In this document: one piece after another, positions 10,801 to 23,006 of the stretch
Layout: every line of letters begins with the position of its first letter
How positions within the stretch are numbered: position 1 is the stretch's first letter
Assembly: GCA_001986395.2 (NCBI GenBank)
Contig: MQVO02000006.1
Coordinates: forward strand, 1,054,001 to 1,118,000
From: Irpex lacteus
Taxonomy: Eukaryota; Basidiomycota; Agaricomycetes; Polyporales; Irpicaceae
DNA: 64,000 nucleotides
Reading direction: 5' to 3'
Program-made: the position numbers and the translations under genes
Notes under the pieces: generated by a model
What the model was told of the DNA's origin: nothing
What the model saw: only the letters and a program-made list of their open reading frames with translations
The model's database searches: none

Positions 10801-13800
10801 GACGCGCTGTCTACGCGATATGTGGCCGACGACCCATTCGGTATTGGAGACATGAGCGATGACTTCAGGTCGAAGGAATACCTCAGGATAGATCAGATCA
10901 CTGTTGGCGTCGTATTGACTGGGAAACGATTGTGCGGCATGCCTGTACCGGACGCCAAGGATGATTGTGCGGTGTCCATCGCTGTCTCTCGAATCAGGGG
11001 CTACATTCATCTGGCCCATGCGTACAATCTGCTACTAGCAGCTCAGGCAGTCAAGGCATTACTACCACCCAAATCGCCACAAAAGCGACCGATGATGACC
11101 TCCAACAGCCCGTCCACTATGTCCGTCGCGATGCAATGTAACGTCGAGCGCGTCCAGGTGATATGGGAGTTCCCTCTGCGTATGAGACTCTACACTCGAA
11201 TCTCCGGCTTCTCTGTCCAACGTCCGTCCGGGGACAAGCTCAAGGTCGATTGGAATAATATCATCATGGCAGTTCCTGTGGATGTCGAACGCGACGGGAA
11301 GCCTCAGCGAGTATGGGAGGAGCTTGTTCGCGTGATGAAGAGTGCGGGTGAGGTTCAGTTGGGAGTGAAACCTACCCCAATCATCGCTCGCGTCGAAAGT
11401 GCTCGGCTACGTATCCCTTTCGACTACGTTCTCGCCGACCTCATCCTGGACATCAACGTGACCATCAAGAGTATGAAGCATCTCCTACGTATGGTGCCTA
11501 CTGGCCAGTTCAGTAACCCGCCTGCACCAGAGGCGGAAGACGCCAAGAAGATGCCGGACTTGACTTTGCGCATCGGAAAGCTGACTGTCGAGGCCGTCGA
11601 TGATAGCTTTGAGACACGCTTGGGTACGATTTGGCGTGCTGGGTTCGAGGCCGCTCGTTTGCGCACGGAGCGGGATACGGCGTTTCAGGCGAAAGAGGCC
11701 ACTATCCTCGCTGCTTCTCGCGAGGAGCCAGCAACCCCAGCTCAAGACATCGGATCTGACTTCCAGTTTTCTGCGGATCACACAGTATCCATCAAGGAGG
11801 CGCGTGCACGGCTGTACGAAGTCCACTCCGGTGCTTGGAAGTCTAGGATTCGACAGGCGCGAGGCCAACAGGCTCAGCGACAGCAGGCTGGTAATAGCAA
11901 GGCTACAGAAGAACTGTATTCTTCTTCCATTGATGATCTGGTAGACATTGTGCCCCCTGCACCTGTACCACCGTTGGCACGTCTGGCTTTCGACGGGTTG
12001 TTACTATCTCTCAAGGCGCCATCCTTCCCTCCGGAGGAACTCTCATCGTTCCTGTTCCGAGAAGGCGGCGGGCTACCGAAGGATACTCAATACTCCTTGC
12101 TCGTTCCAATGCACCTCAACTTCTCGGCTTCGTCTTTCCGAGTAGACTGCCGCGAATACCCACTTCCTATGGTCAATATACCTCCTCATTCTAACAGGCT
12201 GCTGCCCGGAGTCGTGTTCGACAGTGATATAGTTATTGCAGAAGAGATGGGATCGGAGAACTCGGTCGAGTGGATAGATTGCGCGATCGTAAAGCCTCAT
12301 ACCGGTGTTCACGGTGCCTCGCCTCTCTACGTGGCCATTCCTAAGACAATCATGCCTGTGAAGACATACGCAAACCCGATTCTTCGGGTCAAGACCGACG
12401 ACGTCACTGACCTTGCGTGGGGTGTCAGTTATCAACCTGTCACACAGGATATCATGCGTGTCGTCGACACACTATCACACGCTCCACGCGACAGTTCCCC
12501 GCCTATTGGTTTCTGGGACAAGGTCAGTCACCTAGTATTGCATCTCTAGCGAGGTAACTCATATCTTGTGCAGCTGAGACTTATATTCCACTGGCGATTC
12601 CGTGTGTTGTTCGAGCATGACGTCCATCTACATATGAAAGGTGGGTGATTGGAATGTGTTTGCTTGACAGCGTGTTTAATGGTGCTGCAGGTTCGAACGA
12701 CCCGTATTCTTTGAGCGACACAGGCTCCGGATTTGCGTTGTGCTGGCAAGGAAACCCTCAGCTGCTCATAAACCAGAAGAACGACCAGAACGAGGTAGTG
12801 CAGATGCTGAGTGATTCTATGTTGATCATCATACCAAAGTAAGCCCCTTTTCTACGTCACCATAAACGGTACTCACAAGGTAATCAGCATTGAAGAAGCT
12901 TACGGTGAAGCATCGATCACGGCTGCGAAGAGTCGGAAAGGCCCGCTGAAGCGGTCCACTCAGCCCAGTAAAGTCTGCGCGAAGTTTGTCTCCGGAACAC
13001 GATTTGGTGTTGGTATCGCTCTAGAACGCACATGCGGCCCTGATTGCAACAAAGGCTGCGAAGGCGACGCTTTCCATAGACAATGTCGTTTCTTTGACTT
13101 CCGGCCTCACTATGAGGTTCAACTGGAGAAGAAAGCTCAAAGACCCGAAGAAAAGGTCAGACTGTTGTTATCGTAAACATCCAAATACAGACTGTCTGAC
13201 ATCTTGAACAGAGCTGCGATGACTCGTACAATGGCTTCCGCTCAGACTTCATCCACCTGTCTGTCTCACTGACGTCGTCCATCCTGGGGCAAAATGGCAA
13301 GAAGAGCAGCATCCATCTGTCACCTTCAGGATTTTCACACTTCTGGGCTTGGTGGGGATTGTTTGGCCCTCAGTCTCTTCCTATTCGTCAAGGTCGCCTG
13401 TACAAGCACAAACGACCGCTATCGCCAAAGTTTGGCAGACATCTGGCGACACTCAAGTACAGGTTTGATGTTCCTGGGTTATTCCTTTCGCATACCTACA
13501 GAGACCAGTCGAAGGACGCGTGGATGGATGGAGTCTCGCCTTTGCTTGGTATCAAGGCAATGATTGGACATTTCACAGCCGACTTGCATCAAAGAGCTCA
13601 AGAGACGACTATCACCACTGCGAAGGGAGTGAAGACCGTCGTACATAAGAAGTTCTATGCTGTCGAAGTGGTCATGATCGAAACGGAGATGAGGGCTCTC
13701 ATGGCTATCTTCTCGGACTCGCTCAAGCAGCACGTTCCCATCGAAGCCTCACACATGGAAAGCACGTATCGGACCCGCCAAGATATTCCTACCATCGATA

Positions 13801-16800
13801 TGAACTCCCCTTGGGCTGATATGGACGACTTCAGAGACAGTGACTGGAACCCACCGAGCACGCCTGTCCTGCATGCGTTACCTATGGTATCGTGCCCTCG
13901 ATTTACCTATTTCAAGCGACTCTTTGCCTCTGCCACGCAGGACAAAGTCGAGTCAACGAAGTTCGGCGAAGAGAACAGCCACGTTTGTTTCCTTGGGAAA
14001 GAGCCTTGTATGTGTTGTTTAGTATCGGTTGAAAACGCTGCTTACACGTTTTTATAGCTGTGCCTAAGGTACAGATGGACATTGCCGAAGCTCGCGTCGA
14101 CGAGTTGAAAGACCAGCTAGCTAACGGGACAGATCCCTGTGCATCACCGTCATCTTCAGCAGAGGTATGGGGTTATGTGTGGAATGTCAAATCGATATTA
14201 ATTCTGTTTCACAGGGAGGAGTCGCCACTGAGGATATGATCTCATTGCTCCAGAACTACGTGAAACACCTACGAGAGGTCGAACTCACGTCTCAAAGTTC
14301 GACGCGAAAAGGACCCCTCAACTATTATATGCCCGCAGACTCGGTCTCGCCGGACGAGTGGGCTGAGTTTGATAATGTCTACCAAGTACACTGCCCGAGA
14401 ATATATATGGATAATATTATACGCGATGTGAGTGTTCACCTATGCATCTTGGAGGTTCTCGGTTGCTCACTGCGCGTAGATAATGCTACAATACTACTAC
14501 TGTTCACGGATTCGAAGGGGCTTTGAATATCACATGGCGACACGGTCAGTTCATTGCTATGGCACCTGCAACCTGCGCTCACACTTAACATACAGAGCGG
14601 TGAAGTTCATACGCGATCAAGCACAACAAGCCATGGATCACCTCCAATTTGACGACGATAATGATAAGCATCGCGGTCCTGCACAGGTAGCCGCACAGGC
14701 TATGCGCAAGATTTTGTCAGGAGGCGACGGTACAGCCAAGACTTCGATAGACGTCTCTTCAGAGCCTCTCGATGAGAATTCTGACTATTCAGACCCGATG
14801 AAAGGTTGGACAGAAGGGGTATCTCTAGAGAAGGGTCATTTCTGCTTGCTCTTGAAACCGCAGTTGGTTCTTCGGAGCGAAGCTAGTAAGGAAGCCGTCT
14901 GTGTCTTAGCGGCTGTACAGGGGAAACTCCAGACCTACAATATCATGGACCAGGACAACATAGACGACCCAGTGAGCGGTAAGATAATGAGCAGGTCAGC
15001 TCCAACTACTTTTTCTTTTGCCCAAATTGATTCTAAAGCATCTGCATGTAGGAACTTCGCTTCAATCACCGGTCTACAGGCGTTTTCTCCTTCGGCAACC
15101 AATCGTATGGGGAAGGGAGTTGTACCACTTGAAGTTCTTATCGACCTTCGTTGTGCTAGCAACTACTTCGATCGTCTCGTGCCGCAGACTGATGCCATAC
15201 TGCACTACGACAAGTTCAACAGGCTTCGCTTGCGTACCAATGCTACCGCCGCGACCCGCTCCAGCACTGACAGCGAGGACACTCCACCCAACCATCTTCA
15301 CAGTCAGAACGTAAGTGACAAACCTCTTATCAAATATCTCTATTTACCCTTGCTCCTTTGCAGGACCTTGTCAAGATACATGTCCCTCGCTTCACCGTCT
15401 CAGCGAACGATCGGCACTTCCAGGCAATTTCGAATATCATCACGAATCTCGTCCTTTTCTCCAACGTGGCTCATAAAATGAGATCAGAACGGCTGGAAAA
15501 GATGTTGTTCAGCTACGACTTCACGAATCTGTCGTTGGCGGCTGAAGTCGTCACGAAGCTGCAAGGTCGTCTTCGTCAAGCCGTCCAGACGAAGCACGAG
15601 GCCGAATGGAGACTTCAAGGGCACGGAGACTTGGGCAAGATCGAACAGTTGAAGATCGACGCACACATTCTATTGTTATCTGAGGAGTTGGACTACGTCT
15701 TCGAGGCGATCAAATTGGCCCAAGATAAAGCGGAGGATCGTGCGGCTCAGAAGTCCGCCCTCTTGCTTCATGCGTCGTCAGAAGAGATCTCATGGCGTAT
15801 GATCGACCGCCATGACCAGCTGCTTGCCAAGTTGGCCGTCCGTAACATCGACTTCCGTTGGCTCAACAGGCAAGACGGATCCACTGTGAACAACCTCCAG
15901 TTCGGCGATCTTCAGGCCTTCGACGGTGCGGCAGATGCGGAGTGGACTGAAATCCTGGCGAAGAATGAAGAGGCTTCAAATCACCCTCTGGTGAAGGTCA
16001 GCGATACATATGCCCTGACATGCTGTTGCTATTCTAACGTAGCTCCTACCCCAGAGAAAACTTTTCTGTGTCGCTGCTTGGACTGTCCTGCCTCCGGTTG
16101 GCGGAATCACAATCTACCAAAGCTTCGAGCTCAACTTCCATCCACTACGCCTGCAGCTCGATACAAGAGTCGGTGGAAGGATCATGGAATACTTGTGGCC
16201 CGCGAGGAGGAAGAGAGATAAAACTATCGAGCTAGATGTCGACGCGCTTCCCCTTCCAGCCTCGACTGCAACTTCTCCTGTATCTCCTGGTACACCCCTA
16301 GATCCACCCACTCCGAGAAGAACCCAGATGCCTCTTCGCCGGGCCTCTGTGGACATCGTACTCCCCTCCAGCCCCGACAAGAATTTGCTCATGGTCCCGA
16401 CGCTTCGCAAGACAGCCACCTCAAGGTCATTCACAGACCTGCGAAAGGCAGCGTCTGATACGTTGCAGATTCCAGTGTCACCGTTGTCGTTACAGAGGAC
16501 CAAGTCATCTGACGCTGTCTTTACGCTCGCAAGTTCGAACTCGTCTGGTCAGGTATCAAAGGCGTCGGATGACAGAGACAAGCAGAGACTGAAGCGAGAG
16601 GCAGACGATGCCGCGTTGATGAAGACTCGGTCGTCTCAGAAGACTTTCGTCTGGGTCAAGGTATCAAGGTTTGTAAAATTCACTCACTGGGTTTTATGTG
16701 TTTCGTTACTGATAAACACCGCATGCACAGCCTACACCTAATGCTTAGTATTATGAAAGAGGACTCCTTCCTCTGTCGTGACGCTCGCATTCGGACGCGC

Positions 16801-17508
16801 GATCTGGAGTATCGCAATCAGACTTGGAGTGTAAGTGTGTTTCACATTTTTCGCGACGTAGAGGAATTGACTTATCACGATTACAGTTCGAGGAGCTTGT
16901 CGATCAGTTCATACCATCCGGCAGAAACTGGAAAGGCTGGGTGAAGATCGCCTTCCAGCAGCCACTGGTGCCGGTGTTGCCTGTCGCGCGTGAGCTCATC
17001 GCCAAGACGAAATGGGTTCATACAAAGGGTCATCAGAATGACACACCAAAACGTATCGCAACGCCGAAGCAGAATGGGACGCCGCCTCAGAAGGATTCAC
17101 TCATCTCAAGACGTCTTCGTACTTTGTCCATGAAGTCACCAAGATCAGGTACTCCCACGCCTACCGTAATTCCTCCGTTGCCCACAAGAGGCGACAACGA
17201 CCTTTCGGCGCTTGGGCTAGTCTCGGAACCTCTGCCAATCAACGAGGACGATAGCCCGCCCGAAGAACGTCGAGCAGGTAAACGCAACATCCTCAGAGTG
17301 TTTGGAAAGCGGCGTCGTTCCAAATCTCGGACGAGAGGCAGCTTCGAGTCCGGGAGCTCTGTATCAGTGAGTACTCGTTTCTTTTGGCGTGCTGCCTTTT
17401 TCACTAATCGTTCCGTCGCTTCAGGTGCCCGAACCTCCCCTTCCACGATCTAGTCAGAATGATCCTGCACGTAGTTTTAACGAGACCGCTAGTGCTAGTG
17501 ATGAATGA
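7868..17508 (+). CDS. FMP27: FMP27/Hobbit/BLTP2-type bridge-like lipid transfer protein
   Basis: Very large protein of the fungal FMP27 family (animal Hobbit/KIAA0100/BLTP2). These proteins form long hydrophobic grooves at ER-plasma membrane contacts and are thought to move bulk lipid. By rough splicing it is about 2,800-2,900 residues in many exons, close to yeast Fmp27 (2,628). The N-terminus has hydrophobic segments (MSLALSLAVIALFCSTLVIS, LWLLRVVTFSLLF) for membrane anchoring. The diagnostic GFWDK motif lies at 12508-12522, followed after a short intron by LRLIFHWRFRVLFEHDVHLH and SNDPYSLSDTGSGFALCWQG. The HLSPSGFSHFWAWWGLFG segment with LPIRQG is the family SW region. The C-terminus is Ser/Pro-rich and basic. 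A 60-nt in-frame candidate intron at 8772-8831 leaves a small ambiguity. The family call is firm; individual junctions are not. Confidence 0.93.
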
Positions 17509-17934
17509 GCACGAGTGAGTTGCCGTAATGTAATGTTTATCTTTCAAGTTCGCTGTCAATTTTTGTCTCCACTTATTCCCATCGCTCTGCCATGCTGTTT
17601 GCTTTCGCAACTGGACAAATCATGTATCAATATCTTGGAACGTACACGCTGTTTCTCGATTCTCCCTTGTGTGCGGATAGTATACGTATCCGACAGATCG
17701 GTTCGTTCATAAGAGGTCCATCCGGAGGCTGGTCGCAGCGGGTCTGCTGACGCGTGGGGCTTTACTCATCATAGGAGCCCCTGAAGCGCCCGCATGATGT
17801 GCCTCACACTGACCGAGACAACTCCACTCCCTCCAGGATAAACATGAAATAATAATCTTTCTACCTACCACCACTTACCCCGTGGACACCGTCCCGCCTC
17901 CCCTCATCGTCGTCCTCGGCTGACATACCCAGCC
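17509..17934. other. Intergenic between FMP27-like and DUF2985 genes
   Basis: About 425 bp holding the 3' flank of the FMP27-like gene and the promoter of the next plus-strand gene. Pyrimidine-rich sequence precedes the start at 17935. No gene or repeat seen. Confidence 0.5.
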
Positions 17935-20280
17935 ATGCCGTCTGTTCGTGTCAAGCGCAGTCAGTATGCACACATTGACGACATTTTCCCCGAAGGATCT
18001 CAGGGGCGGCCGAGGTCTCAGTCCGTCAACCATCCTAACGAGCAGACAAGTTCTTCGGTCGCCCAGCCTCCCAATGTCAGGCATCGCTCGCATACCGTCA
18101 GCGGTCTTGGCGGTAATCCCTCCCAACGTCGCCCAACGAGCAAGATTTCGGATCATATTATGGCCACCTGCCGTACACCCCGCCTCGAGTCTGCACAGTT
18201 CAGCTATGACCGCCAGAGTAGCCGCACAGGAAGACCGCGAGCAGCTACCGACAGTGGGCTCAGGCCAAACCTCGATCGTTCCGAAGTTATCTCATTGCAA
18301 GGGTCGAATGAGAACATCATTTATCATGGAGACGCTCAGCGGCTTGGACGAATCAACAGCGCCTTCAGTACACATGAGGAGGACGACGAGGATGGGGAGC
18401 ACCACCATGATGATATTGTCGAGCATTTAGAGGTTATCGGTATGTTCGCGACCTCCCCCCGCACCATTCATGCTGATGCCTCATGCGACATTTCTAAACA
18501 GACCCTGCTATTGCTACTGTCACCACTTTAACAAACGCTGCTAATGCTATCGTCTTGTGAGTTTCAATCACATCCTATCCTCGCCAACAAGTTCATAAAC
18601 TCCCTTCTCAGTCCCCCTCTATCGTTCTATTCTCGAAAACCCACAATAGTACTGCCCGAAATTCCTAGAAACGAATCATCCGACGCTGAGAAAGGAAACG
18701 CCCATGAAGACAACCTTGACCGTCATGTCGAAGATTGTTTGTCGAAACGAGATCAGTGGAGACGAATAATGAAGGGTGTTTGGGCATTCATGAAAACTCG
18801 TAAGAAGTCGCACTGAGATTCCAATAGTACATTCTAACACTGACGTCAACTTTGATAGCCATGGGCGTGAGTAAATCCGGATAATTAGATTGTGTTATGG
18901 CTGAAGTTCACTTTCAATAGATTATCGTCTCATTTTACGGGTTCAACGTTAGTAAGTCGAACGAGTCTTGTATCGTTGAATGACTCTTACCAATTCCTAC
19001 GACAGTATTCTGGGGTGCCGGAATCGTCTTCTTCCTAGGAAAGCTCTATAACTTCCACAACCAGAATACTCAAGATTTCTGGGTGGAGGTATGTCAGCAA
19101 GTTGAAACAGGTGCGGTCACTGTCTGTCCTCTACAATCATGTCGTTAAATACTTCCCCGCAGGCCTATTCACAGCTACAAGTATTGGTCTCATACCCTTT
19201 CGCGTACTCGATACATGGCGTAAGCTTCTCATTTTTGAGCAACGTATTTCTTCATTGACGAATGATACAGGGGTAGGAAGGATATTTCATTGGCAAAGGG
19301 TCACGCTCAAGCGTCGTAGGAAAGCCGGACTACCAGATCTTTACGACAAGAATGATCTTCCGGATCCTGCATACGACGCGAACTATGTGCACGTCCTTAC
19401 TGAGAAAGAACAGGCCGACCTTCACTATCGTGAGCCTCCACCCTCCGTTTTGCGCCACTTCTCTAATGCTATTTCATCTCAGAGCAGCATAAGGCTATGT
19501 TATCAATGACATGGTACCGTGCGCACGGTACTTCAACACATCGTGCTTTCCCTATCGAGTGAGGCCCTATCTACTACCACCAGTTGAATTTCTCACTAAC
19601 TTTCACAGGTTGGCTCTGTGGATTTGTATCATGAACGATCTCAACTCATTCTTCCAAATCTTGCTGAGTGCTTGCATGTGGAGTATGGACCGGTAAGTCG
19701 ACCTTGTCCTCCATTTACATCTTCAACTCATGGCAGTCGTATAGTTTCCAACGCCCTGCATGGACAACTGCTACCACGCTTCCTGCATCATTTGTGAGTA
19801 ACATTCTTGAGGCGAAGCTCAAAAGTAGACTAACGTTACGCCCAGGTTGCGGGTATTCTCGCAGGAGTCTTCATCTGGTGGGGTGGCAAGAAGACAAGAC
19901 GGCATGAGCAAGTGGAGCAACGGCTGCGTGCCGCGCTTGCCATGGAGAAGCCTGCCATTACTGTCACCGAACCCCAAGATTCCGACACTCCCAACCTCAG
20001 CGAAAGCGACAGACTTCGTGACGCTGGAACTGGGACTTCGAGTCCCACAATTAGCACCCAAGAAGCGCCACGGCGCAAAGACTTTGCTGATACCATCCCT
20101 GAAGAAGGCAGCGAATATACACATAGAGAGAAGAACTCGGAAGAGTGGTCAGAAGAGGCGAGGTTCATTCGTCCATCCGCTCCCTCATTCGGCTCCACTC
20201 AAGTTCCTATCGCTGACCATATGACCGTGCCTCCGGCCGAGGCAGTAAACGAGCGTGGTTTCGACAGCAGATCACAGTAG
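17935..20280 (+). CDS. DUF2985 integral membrane protein
   Basis: Fungal membrane protein of the DUF2985 family; function is not known. The N-terminal third is polar and Ser/Arg-rich with an acidic His-containing patch (EEDDEDGEHHHDD). After several short introns the frame continues through NAANAIVFPPLSFYSRKPTI and LSKRDQWRRIMKGVWAFMKT. It then enters the membrane domain: GIIVSFYGFNVIFWGAGIVF, FLGKLYNFHNQNTQDFW, and GLFTATSIGLIPFRVLDTWR. Later come a Trp-rich segment (LWICIMNDLNSFFQILLSAC) and a last hydrophobic stretch (GILAGVFIWWGGKKTRRHEQ). The C-terminal 120 residues are again polar and probably cytosolic. At least eight introns are present, so the exon map is approximate. Confidence 0.8.
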
Positions 20281-20540
20281 TCCCGTTAGTTGTTGCTCTT
20301 CATTGCTGCTTACTGTACCTTCCGCTCGTTTATCACGTACCATAACGCTTCTCTGCATGATTTACGATGTATTACTGTTATATTACCCACGACTGTTGAA
20401 CTAGACATTCTTCCCACATCTATACCGCATATGTATTCTTTGGTTAATAAAAGGGTTGTATACACGCACATCGTTCATGAACATTTGGAATATACGTAGT
20501 CATGTATGATAGTACAAATATAGTAGCTTGGCGGGTATCG

Positions 20541-22552
20541 TCACGCCCAACTTGTCTTGATGAAGTCGGCACAACGTTCAGCGACCATTACCACGGGAGC
20601 TTGTGGATGCGCCGACGGTATAACAGGAAAGACACTCGCATCTGCGATACGCAAGCTATCAATTCCGTGTACCCTCAGCTCATCATCAACTACCCCATCT
20701 TCCTCCAAAGGAGCCATCCTGCATGTGCACGAATAATGAAAGGTGGTTCGAATGTTTCGTCGGATATAATCATCGAGATCTTCGTCGCTCTCGCTTTGTG
20801 GCACTCGCATGTCGCGCAGAGGGTATCCCTGTTCGCGGCACTTGCGACCGATCTCGAGGCCCAATCGCAACATCTTCCGGAAGACGATGTAATCCTCTGC
20901 GTTTGTGAGGTACTTGAGGTCACATGAAGGTCTGTCTCGGGCATCGAGAGACGACAGACGGACTGTTCCAGAGGACTTGGGTTTCAGGTTGATGCAACAG
21001 GTGGTTGACACGCCGTCGGCTGCGTCGAGTTTGCTGTCGTCAAAAGCGTTGAAGGGCATGGGCACGATCTCTATGTCAGGAATGTTGGAAGGGTTGTGGC
21101 TGTCAGCGCCTTCAGCGCCCTGGTCGGTACGTGAGTGGTCGTCGAGGAGTTTGGAGAGAGCAAAGAGGGCGACTTGGGGATTGGGTGAGAGGAGGAGACC
21201 CCGTCCGAGGAAAATGTATTTCAGAATTTCCCATGCGGCTAGCAGTTTGGATGATTCAAGCGCATGCAGGCAGTCAGCCCGCGGTACTTTGTAGATCAAT
21301 GGGACGGTTGCGTGATCTTGCTGCAAATATCATGAGAGATACATCATAGATGAAATATTCGAGACGTACAAGATTCGATCCCACTCCTGGCAGGTCTTTC
21401 GTTACTGGTATAGCGAGAGACTGGAGGTACTCTGCTGGTCCGACTCCGCTATTACAGAGAGGGTAAGTCACTGTTTATGAGAATCGGCAGTGTAATACCT
21501 TAACATGAGTATTTGAGGGGTCGCTATCGCTCCTGCACATAATATGATCTCATGTTGTACGGATACGTAGCACTCTCCAGAACTTATAGCAGCTGTCTCG
21601 AGGTTGAAATATACTCCAACAGCCTTGACTCCGTCCTGAGTCTGCTGGAGATCGAGTTTACATGTCACCGCACTGGGACATATATACAGGTTTCGTCTTG
21701 CATTGGCAATTCTTGATGGTAAGAACGAGTCGAAAGTCGAAACCCTGTTTCCGGACCCGTCCACGGTGACGTCTAGGCATGCTGCAGAGTAAGGTGTGAT
21801 AGATGGGTCATGGATGTCTTTGACACGAGGGATGCCAAGAGAGTCTGCGGCGTTCAAGAACCTAGACAGATGATTAGAGATACGGGAGAAAAATGTGATG
21901 TATGGTTATACTCGTCTGATATCTTGAACGAGATGTCAGGAAGCTTCCGATTTTGCCATGGTCCTACGAGAGCGTTAGATGACTGCAAACACTCTCCAAG
22001 AGCAATGGTTCTAACCTGAGGAACCACGGTAATTGTCATGCAGATGAGACAACGAAGTCTCTGATTGACGGAAGTACGGCTCGACAGTCTTCCAGTCCCA
22101 CCCTTTCCTTCCGGCGGCTGCCCACGCATTATATTCTGCTGGCACGGCCCGGGTGTAGACATGCGCGTTGATCTTCGAGGTTCCCCCAAACACTTTACCT
22201 GATACCAGATGCTCTCCGGAAGGGTAGAGGCCATCACCTGCTGATTTCCACTTGAAAGTGGGCGAGGATGCCGCGCGAAAGTCTACCGATAACAGTGGCA
22301 CCTTGGAAAGCCAGCTATCGACGATTGGTCCTCGCTCTATCAGTAACACGCGGACGTTGGGATTTTCACTGAGACGAGACGCCACAACGCATCCTCCAGT
22401 ACCGCCTGGAGTGAACAGGATAGAAGTTGAGTAGTGTCGCCATCAAAGAGGGCTACGTGCAACGTACCTCCTACTATGACATAGTCGAATGTTTCATTAT
22501 GAAGTTCGCGTGGTGTATGTGTGGTATAACCCGACGTCCAAAATGGCCACAT
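20541..22552 (-). CDS. GMC oxidoreductase (FAD-dependent, choline dehydrogenase/AAO-like)
   Basis: Flavoenzyme of the glucose-methanol-choline family, which oxidises alcohols or sugars with FAD. Splicing of the first intron restores the FAD-binding DYVIVGGGTGGCVVASRL, followed by LLIERG. Other signatures are VFGGTSKINAHVYTR, ILCAGAIATPQILMLS, and GVGSNLQDHATVPL. The C-terminal catalytic block is TFHYSCTCRM and then ADASVFPVIPSAHPQAPV, giving a His/His catalytic pair by family position. The usual SGTCRMG reads SCTCRMA here. I see no signal peptide: translation from ATG 22552 starts MWPFWTSGYTTH, so it is probably intracellular. Longer open reading frame upstream lacks a better ATG. It lies tail to tail with the DUF2985 gene and head to head with the coiled-coil gene. 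Substrate cannot be told from sequence. Confidence 0.9.
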
Positions 22553-23006
22553 CGTTGGAGAGAAGAATGCGAGTATTGAATGCACAATGCGCAGGGAGGG
22601 TTCTTACGGCATCATGCATTGACAACACCCGTCACGGCTTCTGCCAGTGAACGCTCATTGCCCCAACGAGTTTAGATTCGAATACGCCGCTTCAGCAATG
22701 GAATAGGACACTTGTTCGTATGAGGATATACGGCCACAATGTCCGCAAGATTATCTCTGAGGCAGTAGGACACCGCGTGGTAATTCAATGCAAAGGCTTG
22801 AGAGATATCGATATCCAGGTATTATTTGCGCTTGTTAGGATCAGAAGCTTTTGCCAAACATGCACAAATACTAGCCCAGCTTACAGCTTCCCGTTTCGGA
22901 AGGTCATTCCTTTGCTCGTTACGACCACCAGCGCGACACGAGGCTTAGCTGCATTCGTCTCGCCATACATCCCTTTTGATACTGCTTCAACCTTTCTGTA
23001 CCTGTC
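22553..23006. promoter_or_regulatory. Divergent promoter: GMC oxidoreductase / coiled-coil gene
   Basis: About 450 bp between two head-to-head genes, so it should hold both promoters. An open frame running across it (22720-23127) is out of frame with the downstream gene and shows no motifs. No distinct regulatory repeat recognised. Confidence 0.45.
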
